Source: Christiangramia aestuarii (GTDB taxonomy: Bacteria > Bacteroidota > Bacteroidia > Flavobacteriales > Flavobacteriaceae). Taken from it: 64,000 bases of DNA. The stretch is taken from assembly GCF_009735585.1 (NCBI RefSeq), contig NZ_VJVW01000003.1, forward strand, positions 496,001-560,000, given 5' to 3'. Under the pieces are notes generated by a model that saw only the letters and a program-made list of their open reading frames with translations, ran no database searches and was not told the DNA's origin. Made by a program: the position numbers and the translations under genes. Shown here piece after piece: positions 27,954 to 37,024 of this stretch (positions are counted from its first letter, which is position 1; each line of letters opens with the position of its first letter).

Positions 27954-29372
27954 CTAATTAAGCTGTTTTTCTACCTTCTCTATTTTCCTTTGAAGCTGGG
28001 CGTTATCCGGAGCTAAGCCTAAAGCCTTTTGGTAGGCTTCGGCTGCACTTTCGTAATCCTGAAGCCGCTCTTTATTTTGTCCTTTTATATCCCAAACTTC
28101 CCAGTCTTCCGGTAATTCCAAGACCATAATATCGCTCAGCTGGTCACTAACTTCCCAGTTCCCCTTTCCATAATTAAGCCTCTCCAACCAGTAAATATCT
28201 ACTATTTTCACCAGTTTCCCCTCATTCTTCATGTTCTTATAGCGGGATAAAAGGTCTTCAGTTTTACCCATTTCAATAAATTCTGCCAAATCGTATGCGA
28301 TACTTCGCTGTGGTCTGTTCAGGTTAAATTCTGGATAAATAAGCTTCAAACCTATATCATCGTTAAGACTTACCGAATTGGATAGAATAACCACCCCGGT
28401 ACCAGTGGATTTATTATAACCTGTAAAAGAAGTAAAACCTCCCGTCCCCCCGTTATGGATAAGAATTTCAGTGCCAGGTTCCGGTTTCATGATGAACCAT
28501 CCCTCCTTAAAGTATAGCTCGCCATGCCCCATGTTCCTGATCCCAGTTGGAATGGCTTCAGAAATCAATTCAGATGAAAAGATCTCGTTATTCCTTTTCT
28601 GAAATTTCAGATATTCGATAAGATCGCTGGTATTGCTAATAAGTGCCCCGGCGTATTTACTGGGGCCATTCAAATGCCAGTAAAAATTCTTTATCCCTAT
28701 ATTCGTAGGAGTGGCCAATTCAGCATCCTTTAAACTGGAATGATCAAAAACCGTTTTTTTAAGTCCTGCCTCATCGAGAAAATCTCCCATCAGACTTTCG
28801 AAATCTTTCCCCGTCTTCTTTTCTATGGTCCTGCCCAGGATCCCGTAACCAAAGTTTGAATAGCTCCAAGACTTCAGGCTGTCTGCCACAAACTTAAGAT
28901 CTTCAAGTTCGGTGTTCAGTTTTTCATTAGAATAATCCTGGTAAGGATCTGCCCAGTTCGCAGGAGAAAAATTATCAGACAGGCGGGGTACTCCAGAAGT
29001 ATGGTTTCTTAACTGAAATATCTTGGTATTCTGAAGTGCTTTATTCTTTATTTCAGGAAAGAAAAAAGCCAATGAAGTATTAAGATCTTCCTGCAAATAT
29101 TCTTTGGCCAAATAGGCAGTAAAGGTCTTGGTAATAGACCCTATCTCATAAAAAGTAAGACTATCAGCCTTTTTTCCGGAATCATCAAGTTTTCCATAAT
29201 TATAAAATCTCGTTTCACCGCCAGGCAATAAAAGACCAATGGACATGCTCGGGTTTATCTCGAGTTGAGTTCTTCTTTGAATTTCGGTTTCAACCTCCGC
29301 AGGAATCTCCTGCCCGAATGTATTCAAGGAGAAAAAGGCAAGAATAACAATGAAAAAATTCCTATAAATCAT
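27954..29372 (-). CDS. Serine hydrolase (class C beta-lactamase/S12 family) with C-terminal TPR-like helices
   Basis: The ATG at 29372 (MIYRNFFIVILAFFSLNTFGQ) gives a signal peptide; the codon five triplets earlier is a TTG and less likely. The catalytic SxxK is Ser79-Ile-Thr-Lys82 in EIGSITKTFTAYLA, and the Tyr of the YxN motif lies in WSYSNFGYGILG near residue 173. A late HNGGTGGF segment near residue 315 replaces the KTG/HxG third motif. The last 40 residues, with DYESAAEAYQKALGLAPDN, look like a TPR repeat. Family members are periplasmic D-Ala peptidases, esterases or beta-lactamases; the substrate is unknown. Confidence 0.87.
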   Translation of the reverse strand: MIYRNFFIVILAFFSLNTFGQEIPAEVETEIQRRTQLEINPSMSIGLLLPGGETRFYNYGKLDDSGKKADSLTFYEIGSITKTFTAYLAKEYLQEDLNTSLAFFFPEIKNKALQNTKIFQLRNHTSGVPRLSDNFSPANWADPYQDYSNEKLNTELEDLKFVADSLKSWSYSNFGYGILGRTIEKKTGKDFESLMGDFLDEAGLKKTVFDHSSLKDAELATPTNIGIKNFYWHLNGPSKYAGALISNTSDLIEYLKFQKRNNEIFSSELISEAIPTGIRNMGHGELYFKEGWFIMKPEPGTEILIHNGGTGGFTSFTGYNKSTGTGVVILSNSVSLNDDIGLKLIYPEFNLNRPQRSIAYDLAEFIEMGKTEDLLSRYKNMKNEGKLVKIVDIYWLERLNYGKGNWEVSDQLSDIMVLELPEDWEVWDIKGQNKERLQDYESAAEAYQKALGLAPDNAQLQRKIEKVEKQLN

Positions 29373-29436
29373 ATCATAGAATATCAACTAAAATTTAATT
29401 CCTGCCTTTTTCAATTTTCACCTGATGGGACCAGGC

Positions 29437-32400
29437 TTAACTTTTGGCGAAATATTTTTTGAATTTCCAGTAAGATAATGCTCCTAATATTGCTACCACC
29501 GCGATGGAATAATAAACGAAACTAGGCGTGATCACCTTGTCCCCACTCGCGTAAGAATGCAATCCACTTAGATAGAAGTTCACTCCGAAATAGGTCATCA
29601 TGATACTGGCGAAGGCCACGATCGCCATCAGGTTAAAGAACCAGCGACTTCTAAGCCCCGGCACCAGCCTCATGTGGATCACGAAAGCATAAACGAAAAT
29701 ACTTATCAGTGCCCAGGTTTCCTTAGGGTCCCATCCCCAGTAGCGGCCCCAGCTTTCGTTGGCCCACTGTCCTCCAAGGAAGTTTCCAATGGTAAGCATT
29801 ACCAGTCCTACCGTAAGTGCCATTTCGGTGATCACGGTAATTTCGTGAATATTCACCTCCATCTTCTTTTTATTCTTCTCGTTGGTAAGGATCATCAGGA
29901 TAAGCGCAACTACACCCAGTATCATTCCCAGGGTAAACGGACCGTAACTACCTACGATCACCGAAACATGTATCATTAGCCAGTATGAATTCAAAACAGG
30001 CTGTAGGTTAGCAATAGCAGGATCCATCCAGTTCCAGTGGGCGATCATTAAGATCATGGAAGCTACAAAGGCCGTAGAGGCGATAGTAAGATTAGATTTC
30101 CTTCCAAATGCCAGCCCAAAGAACATGGTAGCCCAGGCTACATAGATCATGGATTCATAGGCGTCACTCCAGGGAGCATGCCCCGAAATATACCACCTGG
30201 CTCCAAGACCCGCAGTATGTACTACAAAGAGAATGATTATGGAAATGGCTCCCAGTTTTATCAATCCCCTGATTAACTTGTTATCCTTAAAGATCTGCAC
30301 GATTACGAACAGTAACATCAACAGACCAGCCAGCATATACATCCAGAAAAGGTTCCTGAAAATATCATATTTGTTATACATGATCTCTGCGTTAACCTTG
30401 TCTTCTGATGGCATTACCTCGCTTCCAAATTTTTCCTGGTAACTTTTAATGCTTCCAAGGTATTGGTCTGCCTTTTCATAATCGCCGGTTTCCCTGGCCG
30501 ATCTCAAGGCGCTCATATATAAAGGAAGTATCTGTTTAGTGTAGACCGAATCCATACCGGTTAAGTTAGATTCATCAACCTCTGGATAGGATATCCATTT
30601 GTTATCCTCATCTTCAGGTACCGGGAATATTTTCAGCACTTTACCCTGAACGGCCTGGTAAAGCAGATTCACTTTTTTATCTGTCTCTATAAAATCCTTC
30701 TGAAACTGGTTGGGAACAGCAGCCTTATAGGCATCTTCCAGAACTGGAGAAAGTTTGTAGTTTCCTCTTTCATCAAAGAAATCGGTTAGGGCCAGGTATT
30801 TCTTACCCTCTCTTACCCCCAGCATATTGTGCAGGCTATCGTTCCTTTTCTTCACATAGATCAAAGGAGCCTGGTACCAGAATACCGGATTTTCGGTAAT
30901 CGAAACCAGGACCTGGTCTGAACTCAGGCCGGCATATTCATCGCTCTTACTAAGCTTTCTTAATAGTTCTGAAGAATAGGTGTTGGCCGGTTTCATCCTT
31001 CCACCCGCATCCTGGATGATAAGTTTCCCGAACTTAGCCGCGTGTTCTTTGCTAACAGCGTTGGTCCTGATGATACTGTCTATCTGGGAAACATCTGAAT
31101 CTATATGCTCATGACCACCTTCCTGAGCGCTGGCTCCGAAACCGGCACTCAAAATGATAAGCATGCTGGCGAGGGCCTTCTTCTTTTTCTTGATCTTTTT
31201 AAGGCTCTTTTCCAGATGTCCAAACCTGGAATTCTTATCGAATAATATCCACATTAGTCCAAAATATAGTAGGAAGTAACCAATATAGGTGGTCCAGGTA
31301 CCCCAGAAATCATGGTTTACCGAAAGTATGGTTCCTTTTTCGTCGGGGTCGAAACTCGACTGGAAGAAACGGTAACCTTCGTGGTCCAGCACATGGTTCA
31401 TATATATATCGTAAGGTTCGGGCTTTTCTCCTTCCTCGATGATCTCCACCTTACTTTTAAAAGAAGCATAACCAGGAGTTGGTCTGTCAGCAGTTCCGGG
31501 GTATTTTTCCGCAATAAAATCGTTCAGTTTTAAGGCAAAAGGCAGTTCCTTTTCAATAGAGCCGTAGTTAAGGAAGAACTCCAGCCCGGCAAGGTTAACC
31601 TGCACGGGATCTGCCACGATACCCTGTCCTCCCAGGAGGGTCACCGTTTCCGATTTGCCTTTTGAAGATACACGCACGGTTACGGCGTCCATATCTTCCT
31701 TTGTTTCAGGATTGGTGGGTACCACATCGTATTCCCCCTTGATCATGGGTTCGGGAATCACGAATTGCATGGCCCCAATATTATAGAGCGACCGGAGCAT
31801 CAGGGTCTGCGTAGAATCTTTTACCAGCTCACCCTTTTTCTGGTCGGCCATACGCATGTAATTCCCTTCAAAAGGAGAATCAATAAGGTATTGTCCATCT
31901 TCGGTCACCTGTATATTGATGGCTCCATCCTGTGGGCTGTTCAGCGTAAAAAGAGTGTTGTGAATATTGCTAACCTCACCCTGTTTCAGGTAATGATCGT
32001 GACGATTCCCATCTCCGGCTTCCACGATCTTCAGGTAGTTCTCACCATCTTCAGTTGGTACAAGGGCTTCTTCAGCACCATGAATAAAGTTGGTCACCTC
32101 GAACTTCACCGGTTGCCCGTTGAAATCTGTGTTCAGCGTATAATCGTTCTCTACCTCAGGTCCAAAAAGTACATCTTCCTGAAGCACCCTTCTCCTTGCA
32201 TTACCGTCTATTTCACCATCGATGAAAAAGGTTAGATAAGATTCCTGGGTCATAAAAGTATTGGTGGTCTCCCCTTCCCTAATTGGCATTATGCCCTCGT
32301 AACTAATGTATCGGGTGATAAAAGCACCTATCAGGATAAGGATAAAGGAGAGGTGCAAAAGCAAAGTGCTCCATTTCTCTTTTTTATAGAGCTGGTAACG

Positions 32401-32601
32401 CTTGATATTACCAATAAAATTGATCAAAAGGAACAGCATGATGCCCTCGAACCACCAGGTATTATAAATAAGTATCCTGGCTGTTTCTATACTATACCAA
32501 CTTTCTATGAAGGTTCCCATGGCCATGGCAACGGCAAAAATTATAAATAAAACGGCCATGATGCGGGTAGAAAAAAGGATTGAGGCTATTTTTTTCTGCA
32601 T
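29437..32601 (-). CDS. ResB-CcsA fusion, System II cytochrome c biogenesis
   Basis: A 1054-residue fusion. The N-terminal half is ResB-like, with helices at about 10-90, a large extracytoplasmic domain and another helix near 440. A hydrophilic linker region with an internal hydrophobic segment follows (about 480-760). The C-terminal part is CcsA, with eight or more helices and the heme-handling motif WGRYWGWDPKETWALISIF (the WWD-type loop) near residue 960, plus histidines in nearby helices. Such single-chain CcsBA proteins export heme and attach it to apocytochrome c in the periplasm. It stands alone here, with a partial promoter box upstream. Confidence 0.93.
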   Translation of the reverse strand: MQKKIASILFSTRIMAVLFIIFAVAMAMGTFIESWYSIETARILIYNTWWFEGIMLFLLINFIGNIKRYQLYKKEKWSTLLLHLSFILILIGAFITRYISYEGIMPIREGETTNTFMTQESYLTFFIDGEIDGNARRRVLQEDVLFGPEVENDYTLNTDFNGQPVKFEVTNFIHGAEEALVPTEDGENYLKIVEAGDGNRHDHYLKQGEVSNIHNTLFTLNSPQDGAINIQVTEDGQYLIDSPFEGNYMRMADQKKGELVKDSTQTLMLRSLYNIGAMQFVIPEPMIKGEYDVVPTNPETKEDMDAVTVRVSSKGKSETVTLLGGQGIVADPVQVNLAGLEFFLNYGSIEKELPFALKLNDFIAEKYPGTADRPTPGYASFKSKVEIIEEGEKPEPYDIYMNHVLDHEGYRFFQSSFDPDEKGTILSVNHDFWGTWTTYIGYFLLYFGLMWILFDKNSRFGHLEKSLKKIKKKKKALASMLIILSAGFGASAQEGGHEHIDSDVSQIDSIIRTNAVSKEHAAKFGKLIIQDAGGRMKPANTYSSELLRKLSKSDEYAGLSSDQVLVSITENPVFWYQAPLIYVKKRNDSLHNMLGVREGKKYLALTDFFDERGNYKLSPVLEDAYKAAVPNQFQKDFIETDKKVNLLYQAVQGKVLKIFPVPEDEDNKWISYPEVDESNLTGMDSVYTKQILPLYMSALRSARETGDYEKADQYLGSIKSYQEKFGSEVMPSEDKVNAEIMYNKYDIFRNLFWMYMLAGLLMLLFVIVQIFKDNKLIRGLIKLGAISIIILFVVHTAGLGARWYISGHAPWSDAYESMIYVAWATMFFGLAFGRKSNLTIASTAFVASMILMIAHWNWMDPAIANLQPVLNSYWLMIHVSVIVGSYGPFTLGMILGVVALILMILTNEKNKKKMEVNIHEITVITEMALTVGLVMLTIGNFLGGQWANESWGRYWGWDPKETWALISIFVYAFVIHMRLVPGLRSRWFFNLMAIVAFASIMMTYFGVNFYLSGLHSYASGDKVITPSFVYYSIAVVAILGALSYWKFKKYFAKS

Positions 32602-32625
32602 GAAGAAGTGTCATTTTAACGGCTG

Positions 32626-32633
32626 CAAATTTA
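32626..32633 (-). promoter_or_regulatory. -7 box upstream of the ResB-CcsA gene
   Basis: The minus strand reads TAAATTTG, matching TAnnTTTG, 24 bases before the ATG at 32601. No -33 box at the expected spacing. Confidence 0.4.
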
Positions 32634-32728
32634 ACGATTTATTATCAGTTTTCTGGGCTTATCCTGATTCAATCTAAACTGGACGAATGTTAATTTCACC
32701 TGCTTGAAAATTTTGGTATTTTAGCCGA

Positions 32729-33490
32729 ATGATCAAAGTGGTAATTCTTGGCGCCGGAAACGTGGCTACGCACCTTTATCAGAGCTTTTCCAGGGCAGAG
32801 CAACTGGATGTGATACAGGTTTATAACCGTAATCCAGATCACCTGGATTTTGTGGAAGATCCTGAAAAAAGGATCTCAGATCTTAAGAAGTTGAAGCCTG
32901 CAGACCTGTATCTTATCTCGATCAAGGACGAAGCCATAGAGGAACTGGCCCCACAATTAGAGATTTCCGGAGGCATCGTGGCCCACACCTCGGGCAGTCA
33001 GCATATGGATACTTTATCGAAATTCGAGAATTTTGGAGTATTCTACCCACTGCAGACTTTTTCAAAGAACAAGGAAGTCAACTTCAGAGAGGTCCCGCTT
33101 TGCCTGGAAGCCAATACCCAGAAAAATCTAAAACTCCTGAAAAAGGTCGCTGCCAAGGTAAGTGACAAGATCTTCGAAGTAAATTCTGAACAGCGCAGAG
33201 CCCTGCATGTTTCGGCTGTTTTCGTGAATAATTTCAGTAATCACCTTTTCGCGCTGGCTTCAGATTATTGCCGGGATAATGATCTGCCCTTCGAGATACT
33301 AAGACCGTTGATCAGGGAAACCGTGGACAAGATCGAAAGCCTTGATCCCTATACTGCTCAGACCGGGCCGGCCTTGCGGAATGACAATAAGACCATCGAG
33401 GCACACCTGGAACTACTGGATCAGGACAGGAAAAAGATATATACTATATTAACCGAATCTATACAAAAATTGCATGGAAAAGAGCTATAA
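32729..33490 (+). CDS. DUF2520 Rossmann-fold protein (ProC/F420-NADP oxidoreductase-like)
   Basis: A 253-residue protein with an N-terminal dinucleotide-binding fold: VVILGAGNVATHLYQSF is the GxGxxA/G loop at residues 7-14. The second half, with ALHVSAVFVNNFSNHLFALA, is a helical domain like the DUF2520 group, related to pyrroline-5-carboxylate reductase dimerisation helices. Reaction unknown. It is the first gene of a tight plus-strand run and overlaps kdsC by 17 bases, so translation is likely coupled. Confidence 0.87.
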   Translation: MIKVVILGAGNVATHLYQSFSRAEQLDVIQVYNRNPDHLDFVEDPEKRISDLKKLKPADLYLISIKDEAIEELAPQLEISGGIVAHTSGSQHMDTLSKFENFGVFYPLQTFSKNKEVNFREVPLCLEANTQKNLKLLKKVAAKVSDKIFEVNSEQRRALHVSAVFVNNFSNHLFALASDYCRDNDLPFEILRPLIRETVDKIESLDPYTAQTGPALRNDNKTIEAHLELLDQDRKKIYTILTESIQKLHGKEL

Positions 33491-33989
33491 AGAACATTTG
33501 AACCAGATTAAAACCTTTGTTTTCGACGTAGACGGAGTACTTACCGACGGATCCATCCAGATTTCAACCCACGGGGAACTGCTTAGAACGATGAACACCA
33601 AGGATGGCTATGCCATGAAAATGGCTCAGAAATCAGGTTATACCGTATGTATCATTAGTGGCGGAAAGAACGAAGGAGTTAGACAACGCCTGCGCGACCT
33701 GGGTATTACCGACATCTATCTTGGAGTTGGAGATAAAGTGGAACAAATGGACGAGTTCTTCGATATCTATAATATTAAGGCCGAAGAAGTACTTTATATG
33801 GGTGATGATATTCCCGATATGTACCCCATGAAACTGGTTGGGCTGCCCTGCTGCCCACAGGACGCGGTGCCGGAAGTCAAAGAGGTTTCCCTGTATGTTT
33901 CCCATAAAAAAGGCGGAGAAGGATGTGTTAGGGATGTGATAGAACAGGTGATGAAGGTTCAGGGAAAATGGATCGAGAAAAAAGCCTAG
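33474..33989 (+). CDS. kdsC: KDO-8-phosphate phosphatase (HAD superfamily)
   Basis: A 171-residue C0-type HAD phosphatase without a cap domain. Motif I is FVFDVDGVLTDGS with nucleophile Asp18 and Asp20, motif II lies in CIISGGKNEG, and the metal-binding motif is YMGDDIPD around residue 100. The size and the DVDGVLTDG signature match KdsC, which removes phosphate from KDO-8-phosphate during lipopolysaccharide core synthesis. kdsB, the next activation step, lies at 45885-46631. It overlaps DUF2520 by 17 bases and precedes the prenyltransferase by 4. Confidence 0.9.
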   Translation: MEKSYKEHLNQIKTFVFDVDGVLTDGSIQISTHGELLRTMNTKDGYAMKMAQKSGYTVCIISGGKNEGVRQRLRDLGITDIYLGVGDKVEQMDEFFDIYNIKAEEVLYMGDDIPDMYPMKLVGLPCCPQDAVPEVKEVSLYVSHKKGGEGCVRDVIEQVMKVQGKWIEKKA

Positions 33990-33993
33990 TTTC

Positions 33994-34908
33994 ATGCTGA
34001 AATATTTAAAATTGATCAGGGCCGGGAACCTCGTTTTTATCGCGCTTTGCATGTTCCTTATTAAATATGGCCTTTTTGAACCATTTGAAGTGGCCATTAC
34101 CCTTAATCTATTCGGATTCTCCATGCTCGTCCTGGCTGTGGTTAGCGTAGCAGCCTCGGGATACGTGATCAACGATATCTTTGATGTGCCCGCCGACCTG
34201 AAAAATAAACCCGATCGTACCTTTATCAATAAGGACATTTCTGAAAAAGCAGCTTACCGACTGTTCTTTATTCTAAACATCATTGGCGTGGGGCTTGGTT
34301 TTTACCTGTCGAACATGATTGGTAAACCGGGGTTTTCAGCCTTTTTTATTTTTGGTTCGGCAATCTTGTACATTTATAATTCGCAGTTACAGCAAACCAT
34401 CCTGGTGGGGAATATCCTGGTGAGCATAATCGTTGGACTAATCCCTGTAGGCGTAGGTCTTTATGACCTTTTACCCGCGATAACTCCCGAAAACCAGCAA
34501 ACCCAGTCGGTCATCTTTTCCATTCTTATAGACTATTCTATTTTCGCCTTCCTGGTGAACCTCTTGCGCGAGATCGTAAAGGACCAGCAGGATATGGATG
34601 GTGATTATAATGCAGGCTATAAAACCCTGCCAATAGGTCTGGGAAAGAAAAGGACCAACAAGATCCTTTTTCTGGCTGGCCTTTTACCACTAGGTTTTCT
34701 TTTGTTCTATATCTACCAGTATTTGTTCGAGCATATTTACGCCGTGGTTTACGCCCTGTTCCTGTTGGTGGCTCCTTTGCTCTTTTTCCAGGTGAACATC
34801 TGGAGTGCTGAAAAAAAATCTGAATACGCTCGCCTTAGCCTGGTCCTGAAATTCGTACTTTTCTTTGGCCTTGTTTCTATTGGCCTCCTGCAATTCATTT
34901 TACTCTAA
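33994..34908 (+). CDS. UbiA family prenyltransferase (geranylgeranylglycerol-phosphate geranylgeranyltransferase-like)
   Basis: A 304-residue membrane protein with about 8-9 helices. Both Asp-rich motifs of UbiA enzymes are present: NDIFDVPADLKNKPDR near residue 65 and REIVKDQQDMDGDYNAGYKTLP near residue 190; they bind Mg and the prenyl diphosphate. In Bacteroidetes this type is usually annotated as geranylgeranylglycerol-phosphate geranylgeranyltransferase. The acceptor is not provable from sequence. It is packed within 4 bases of both neighbours in the kdsC-maf run. Confidence 0.88.
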   Translation: MLKYLKLIRAGNLVFIALCMFLIKYGLFEPFEVAITLNLFGFSMLVLAVVSVAASGYVINDIFDVPADLKNKPDRTFINKDISEKAAYRLFFILNIIGVGLGFYLSNMIGKPGFSAFFIFGSAILYIYNSQLQQTILVGNILVSIIVGLIPVGVGLYDLLPAITPENQQTQSVIFSILIDYSIFAFLVNLLREIVKDQQDMDGDYNAGYKTLPIGLGKKRTNKILFLAGLLPLGFLLFYIYQYLFEHIYAVVYALFLLVAPLLFFQVNIWSAEKKSEYARLSLVLKFVLFFGLVSIGLLQFILL

Positions 34909-34912
34909 AATT

Positions 34913-35503
34913 ATGCTGAAAGACTTACTGAAAGATTACGAGATCATCCTTGCTTCCGGGTCACCACGAAGGCATAAATTCTTTGACGAACTGGAGATCC
35001 CGGTTAAAATAGATGTGAGGCCTGTAGATGAAGTTTTCCCAGACCACCTTAAAGAAGCCGAGATCACAGACTACCTGGCCAGACTGAAGGCTGAAGCTTT
35101 TAAAGAAGATCTCAAAGCTAACCAGGTCCTTATTACCAGCGACACCATAGTATATAATGATGGTATTGCCATGGGTAAACCACAGGATCATGAAGAGGCT
35201 GTGAACATGATTAGATCACTTTCAGGAAAAGACCACGAGGTGATCACTTCCGTATGTTTCAGTATGGCGAATTCTCAAAAGGTTTTAAACCATACTACCA
35301 GGGTTTTCTTTTCAGACCTCAGCGATGAGGAGATAAAATACTATGTAAAAAATTATAAACCCTTTGATAAGGCCGGGGGTTATGCCATCCAGGAATGGAT
35401 AGGTTTAATAGGCATCGAAAAGATCGAAGGAAGTTATTTCAATGTGGTGGGCCTTCCCACCCACCTCGTCTATAAAACCATTAAAGAGCTCGTAAATAGT
35501 TGA
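34913..35503 (+). CDS. maf: Maf family nucleoside triphosphate pyrophosphatase
   Basis: The ATG at 34913 gives 196 residues (MLKDLLKDYEIILASGSPRR); the frame open to 34865 lies in the UbiA gene. The Maf signature ASGSPRRHKFFDEL is at residues 14-27, with SDTIVYNDGIAMGKPQDHEEA near residue 75 containing the catalytic Asp, and a C-terminal AGGYAIQEWIG segment. Maf enzymes hydrolyse non-canonical or house-cleaning dNTPs and UTP in the cytosol. It starts 4 bases after the UbiA gene. Confidence 0.95.
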   Translation: MLKDLLKDYEIILASGSPRRHKFFDELEIPVKIDVRPVDEVFPDHLKEAEITDYLARLKAEAFKEDLKANQVLITSDTIVYNDGIAMGKPQDHEEAVNMIRSLSGKDHEVITSVCFSMANSQKVLNHTTRVFFSDLSDEEIKYYVKNYKPFDKAGGYAIQEWIGLIGIEKIEGSYFNVVGLPTHLVYKTIKELVNS

Positions 35504-35526
35504 AATTTGTACCTTTAGAAGAAAAC

Positions 35527-36414
35527 ATGTACCGGCATTTAGTTTTCGTATTGCTCATTATCTTTTGTTTTTCCTGCAATAGCCAGAAAGGTAAGGTTCA
35601 GGAACTTCAACTTTCTGAAAAATTCAAGGATTACTGGTATTCCGGTGAAGCCGAGATCACTTCTTATGAACTGGAGCAGGCCAGGTACGGGGAAATGAGA
35701 AAGGGTGAAGCGGTACTCATTTTTGTGACCGAAGATTTCCTTCCGAAGGAGCAGGTAAAGGCAAATTCCCAGAACAAAAAAAATATTTCGGTTCTTAAAC
35801 TTAATTCCACTAAGAATTTTGTGACCGGTATTTATCCTTACAGCATCATGCAAAGCTCTTTCTACCCTTTGAATGGGCAGGAACACGCGCTCAAGATTTC
35901 GGCTTCCATCCAGGAGTGGTGTGGTCAGGTCTACACTCAACTGAATAACAGAGAAAATTACGAAATAAGCAGCCATTCCTACTTCCAGGGAGAAGCAGAC
36001 CAGCAACTGAGCCTTGAAAAGGCCGAACTCGAGAACGAAGTTTGGAACCGCCTGCGCATAGATCCAGATAAGCTTCCGGTCGGGGAATTCAAAATGATCC
36101 CTTCACTAGAATACCTGCGACTTAGTCATCAACCCATAAAAGAATATACAGTAAGCGGTGAATTTTATACTGTAGACGAACTCAATGTTTATATGCTGGA
36201 ATACCCGGAATTGAAAAGGAAATTAAAGATCTTTTACCAGCCTTATTTTCCCTTTGGTATCGAAAAATGGGAAGAGACCTATCCTTCCGGTTTTGAGGAT
36301 GATCAAAAATTGCTCACCACGAGTGCCGTAAAAAAACAACGCATAAAATCTGACTACTGGAACAAGAATTCGAATAAAAATCTACCTTTGCGGGAAAAAC
36401 TGGAGTTAAATTAA
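35527..36414 (+). CDS. Putative lipoprotein downstream of maf, unknown function
   Basis: A 295-residue protein. The ATG at 35527 gives MYRHLVFVLLIIFCFSC, a lipoprotein signal ending in FSC with NSQ after it; the frame upstream begins with a TTG and spoils the signal. The mature protein is a soluble domain of mixed strands and helices with several Tyr/Glu-rich segments and a conserved-looking IQEWCGQVYTQLN segment near residue 130. Homologues of this protein are sometimes mislabelled Maf because of the neighbour; no Maf motif is present. It lies 23 bases after maf and overlaps the next gene by one base. Confidence 0.72.
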   Translation: MYRHLVFVLLIIFCFSCNSQKGKVQELQLSEKFKDYWYSGEAEITSYELEQARYGEMRKGEAVLIFVTEDFLPKEQVKANSQNKKNISVLKLNSTKNFVTGIYPYSIMQSSFYPLNGQEHALKISASIQEWCGQVYTQLNNRENYEISSHSYFQGEADQQLSLEKAELENEVWNRLRIDPDKLPVGEFKMIPSLEYLRLSHQPIKEYTVSGEFYTVDELNVYMLEYPELKRKLKIFYQPYFPFGIEKWEETYPSGFEDDQKLLTTSAVKKQRIKSDYWNKNSNKNLPLREKLELN

Positions 36415-36953
36415 TGTACGAGATCCTTATCACATATCGCGAGCAATTGCTGTATTCCCTGGCGGTACTCATCATTTTGATGGTGATACAGTTTGCTATG
36501 AAAAAAGCGGCGAACAAGGTTGGTAAACGCAGTGAGATCAATATCACCAGGACGCGTTTAATGTTCAAATACATTAATATCCTTATTCTCCTGATCGCGG
36601 CCTTCCTACTTGCATTTGCCTGGGGCGTTGGGCTGACCGATCTTTCCCTCATTTTTTCTTCAGTATTTGCCGTGATTGGAGTGGCACTTTTTGCCATCTG
36701 GTCTATTCTGAGCAATATCACCTCAGGTATCATCATGTTCTTCTCCTTTCCCTACAAGATCGGGGACACCATCAAGATACATGATAAGGACCTGCCCATA
36801 GAAGCCGAGATCGAAGATATCAAGGCCTTCCACCTTCATTTAAGAACTGCGGAAGGTGAGCTTATCACCTATCCTAATAACCTTATTCTTCAAAAAGCAG
36901 TGTCCCTTATCGCCACCGAAAGAAGGCATGACGACGGTAAGGAAAGCCTATAA
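36414..36953 (+). CDS. Small mechanosensitive channel family protein (MscS-like core)
   Basis: A 179-residue protein with three hydrophobic helices (about residues 9-27, 48-68 and 75-110). The last one leads into LSNITSGIIMFFSFPYKIGDTIKIHD, the MscS pore-helix/beta-domain junction. After it only about 55 residues remain, so the cytoplasmic vestibule of full MscS is largely missing. This is a known compact form in Bacteroidetes. It starts on the last base of the upstream stop codon (TAATG) and is therefore translationally coupled to the lipoprotein. Confidence 0.8.
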   Translation: MYEILITYREQLLYSLAVLIILMVIQFAMKKAANKVGKRSEINITRTRLMFKYINILILLIAAFLLAFAWGVGLTDLSLIFSSVFAVIGVALFAIWSILSNITSGIIMFFSFPYKIGDTIKIHDKDLPIEAEIEDIKAFHLHLRTAEGELITYPNNLILQKAVSLIATERRHDDGKESL

Positions 36954-36999
36954 ATCCAAAAGAACCCAAAAATACGCTTACTGAAGAATCGAAAGTTTT

Positions 37000-37007
37000 T
37001 ATATTTG
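37000..37007 (+). promoter_or_regulatory. -7 box upstream of the PIG-L deacetylase gene
   Basis: TATATTTG matches TAnnTTTG, 17 bases before the ATG at 37025. No -33 TTTG at the usual distance. Confidence 0.45.
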
Positions 37008-37024
37008 GTAAAACCTAAGATTCA

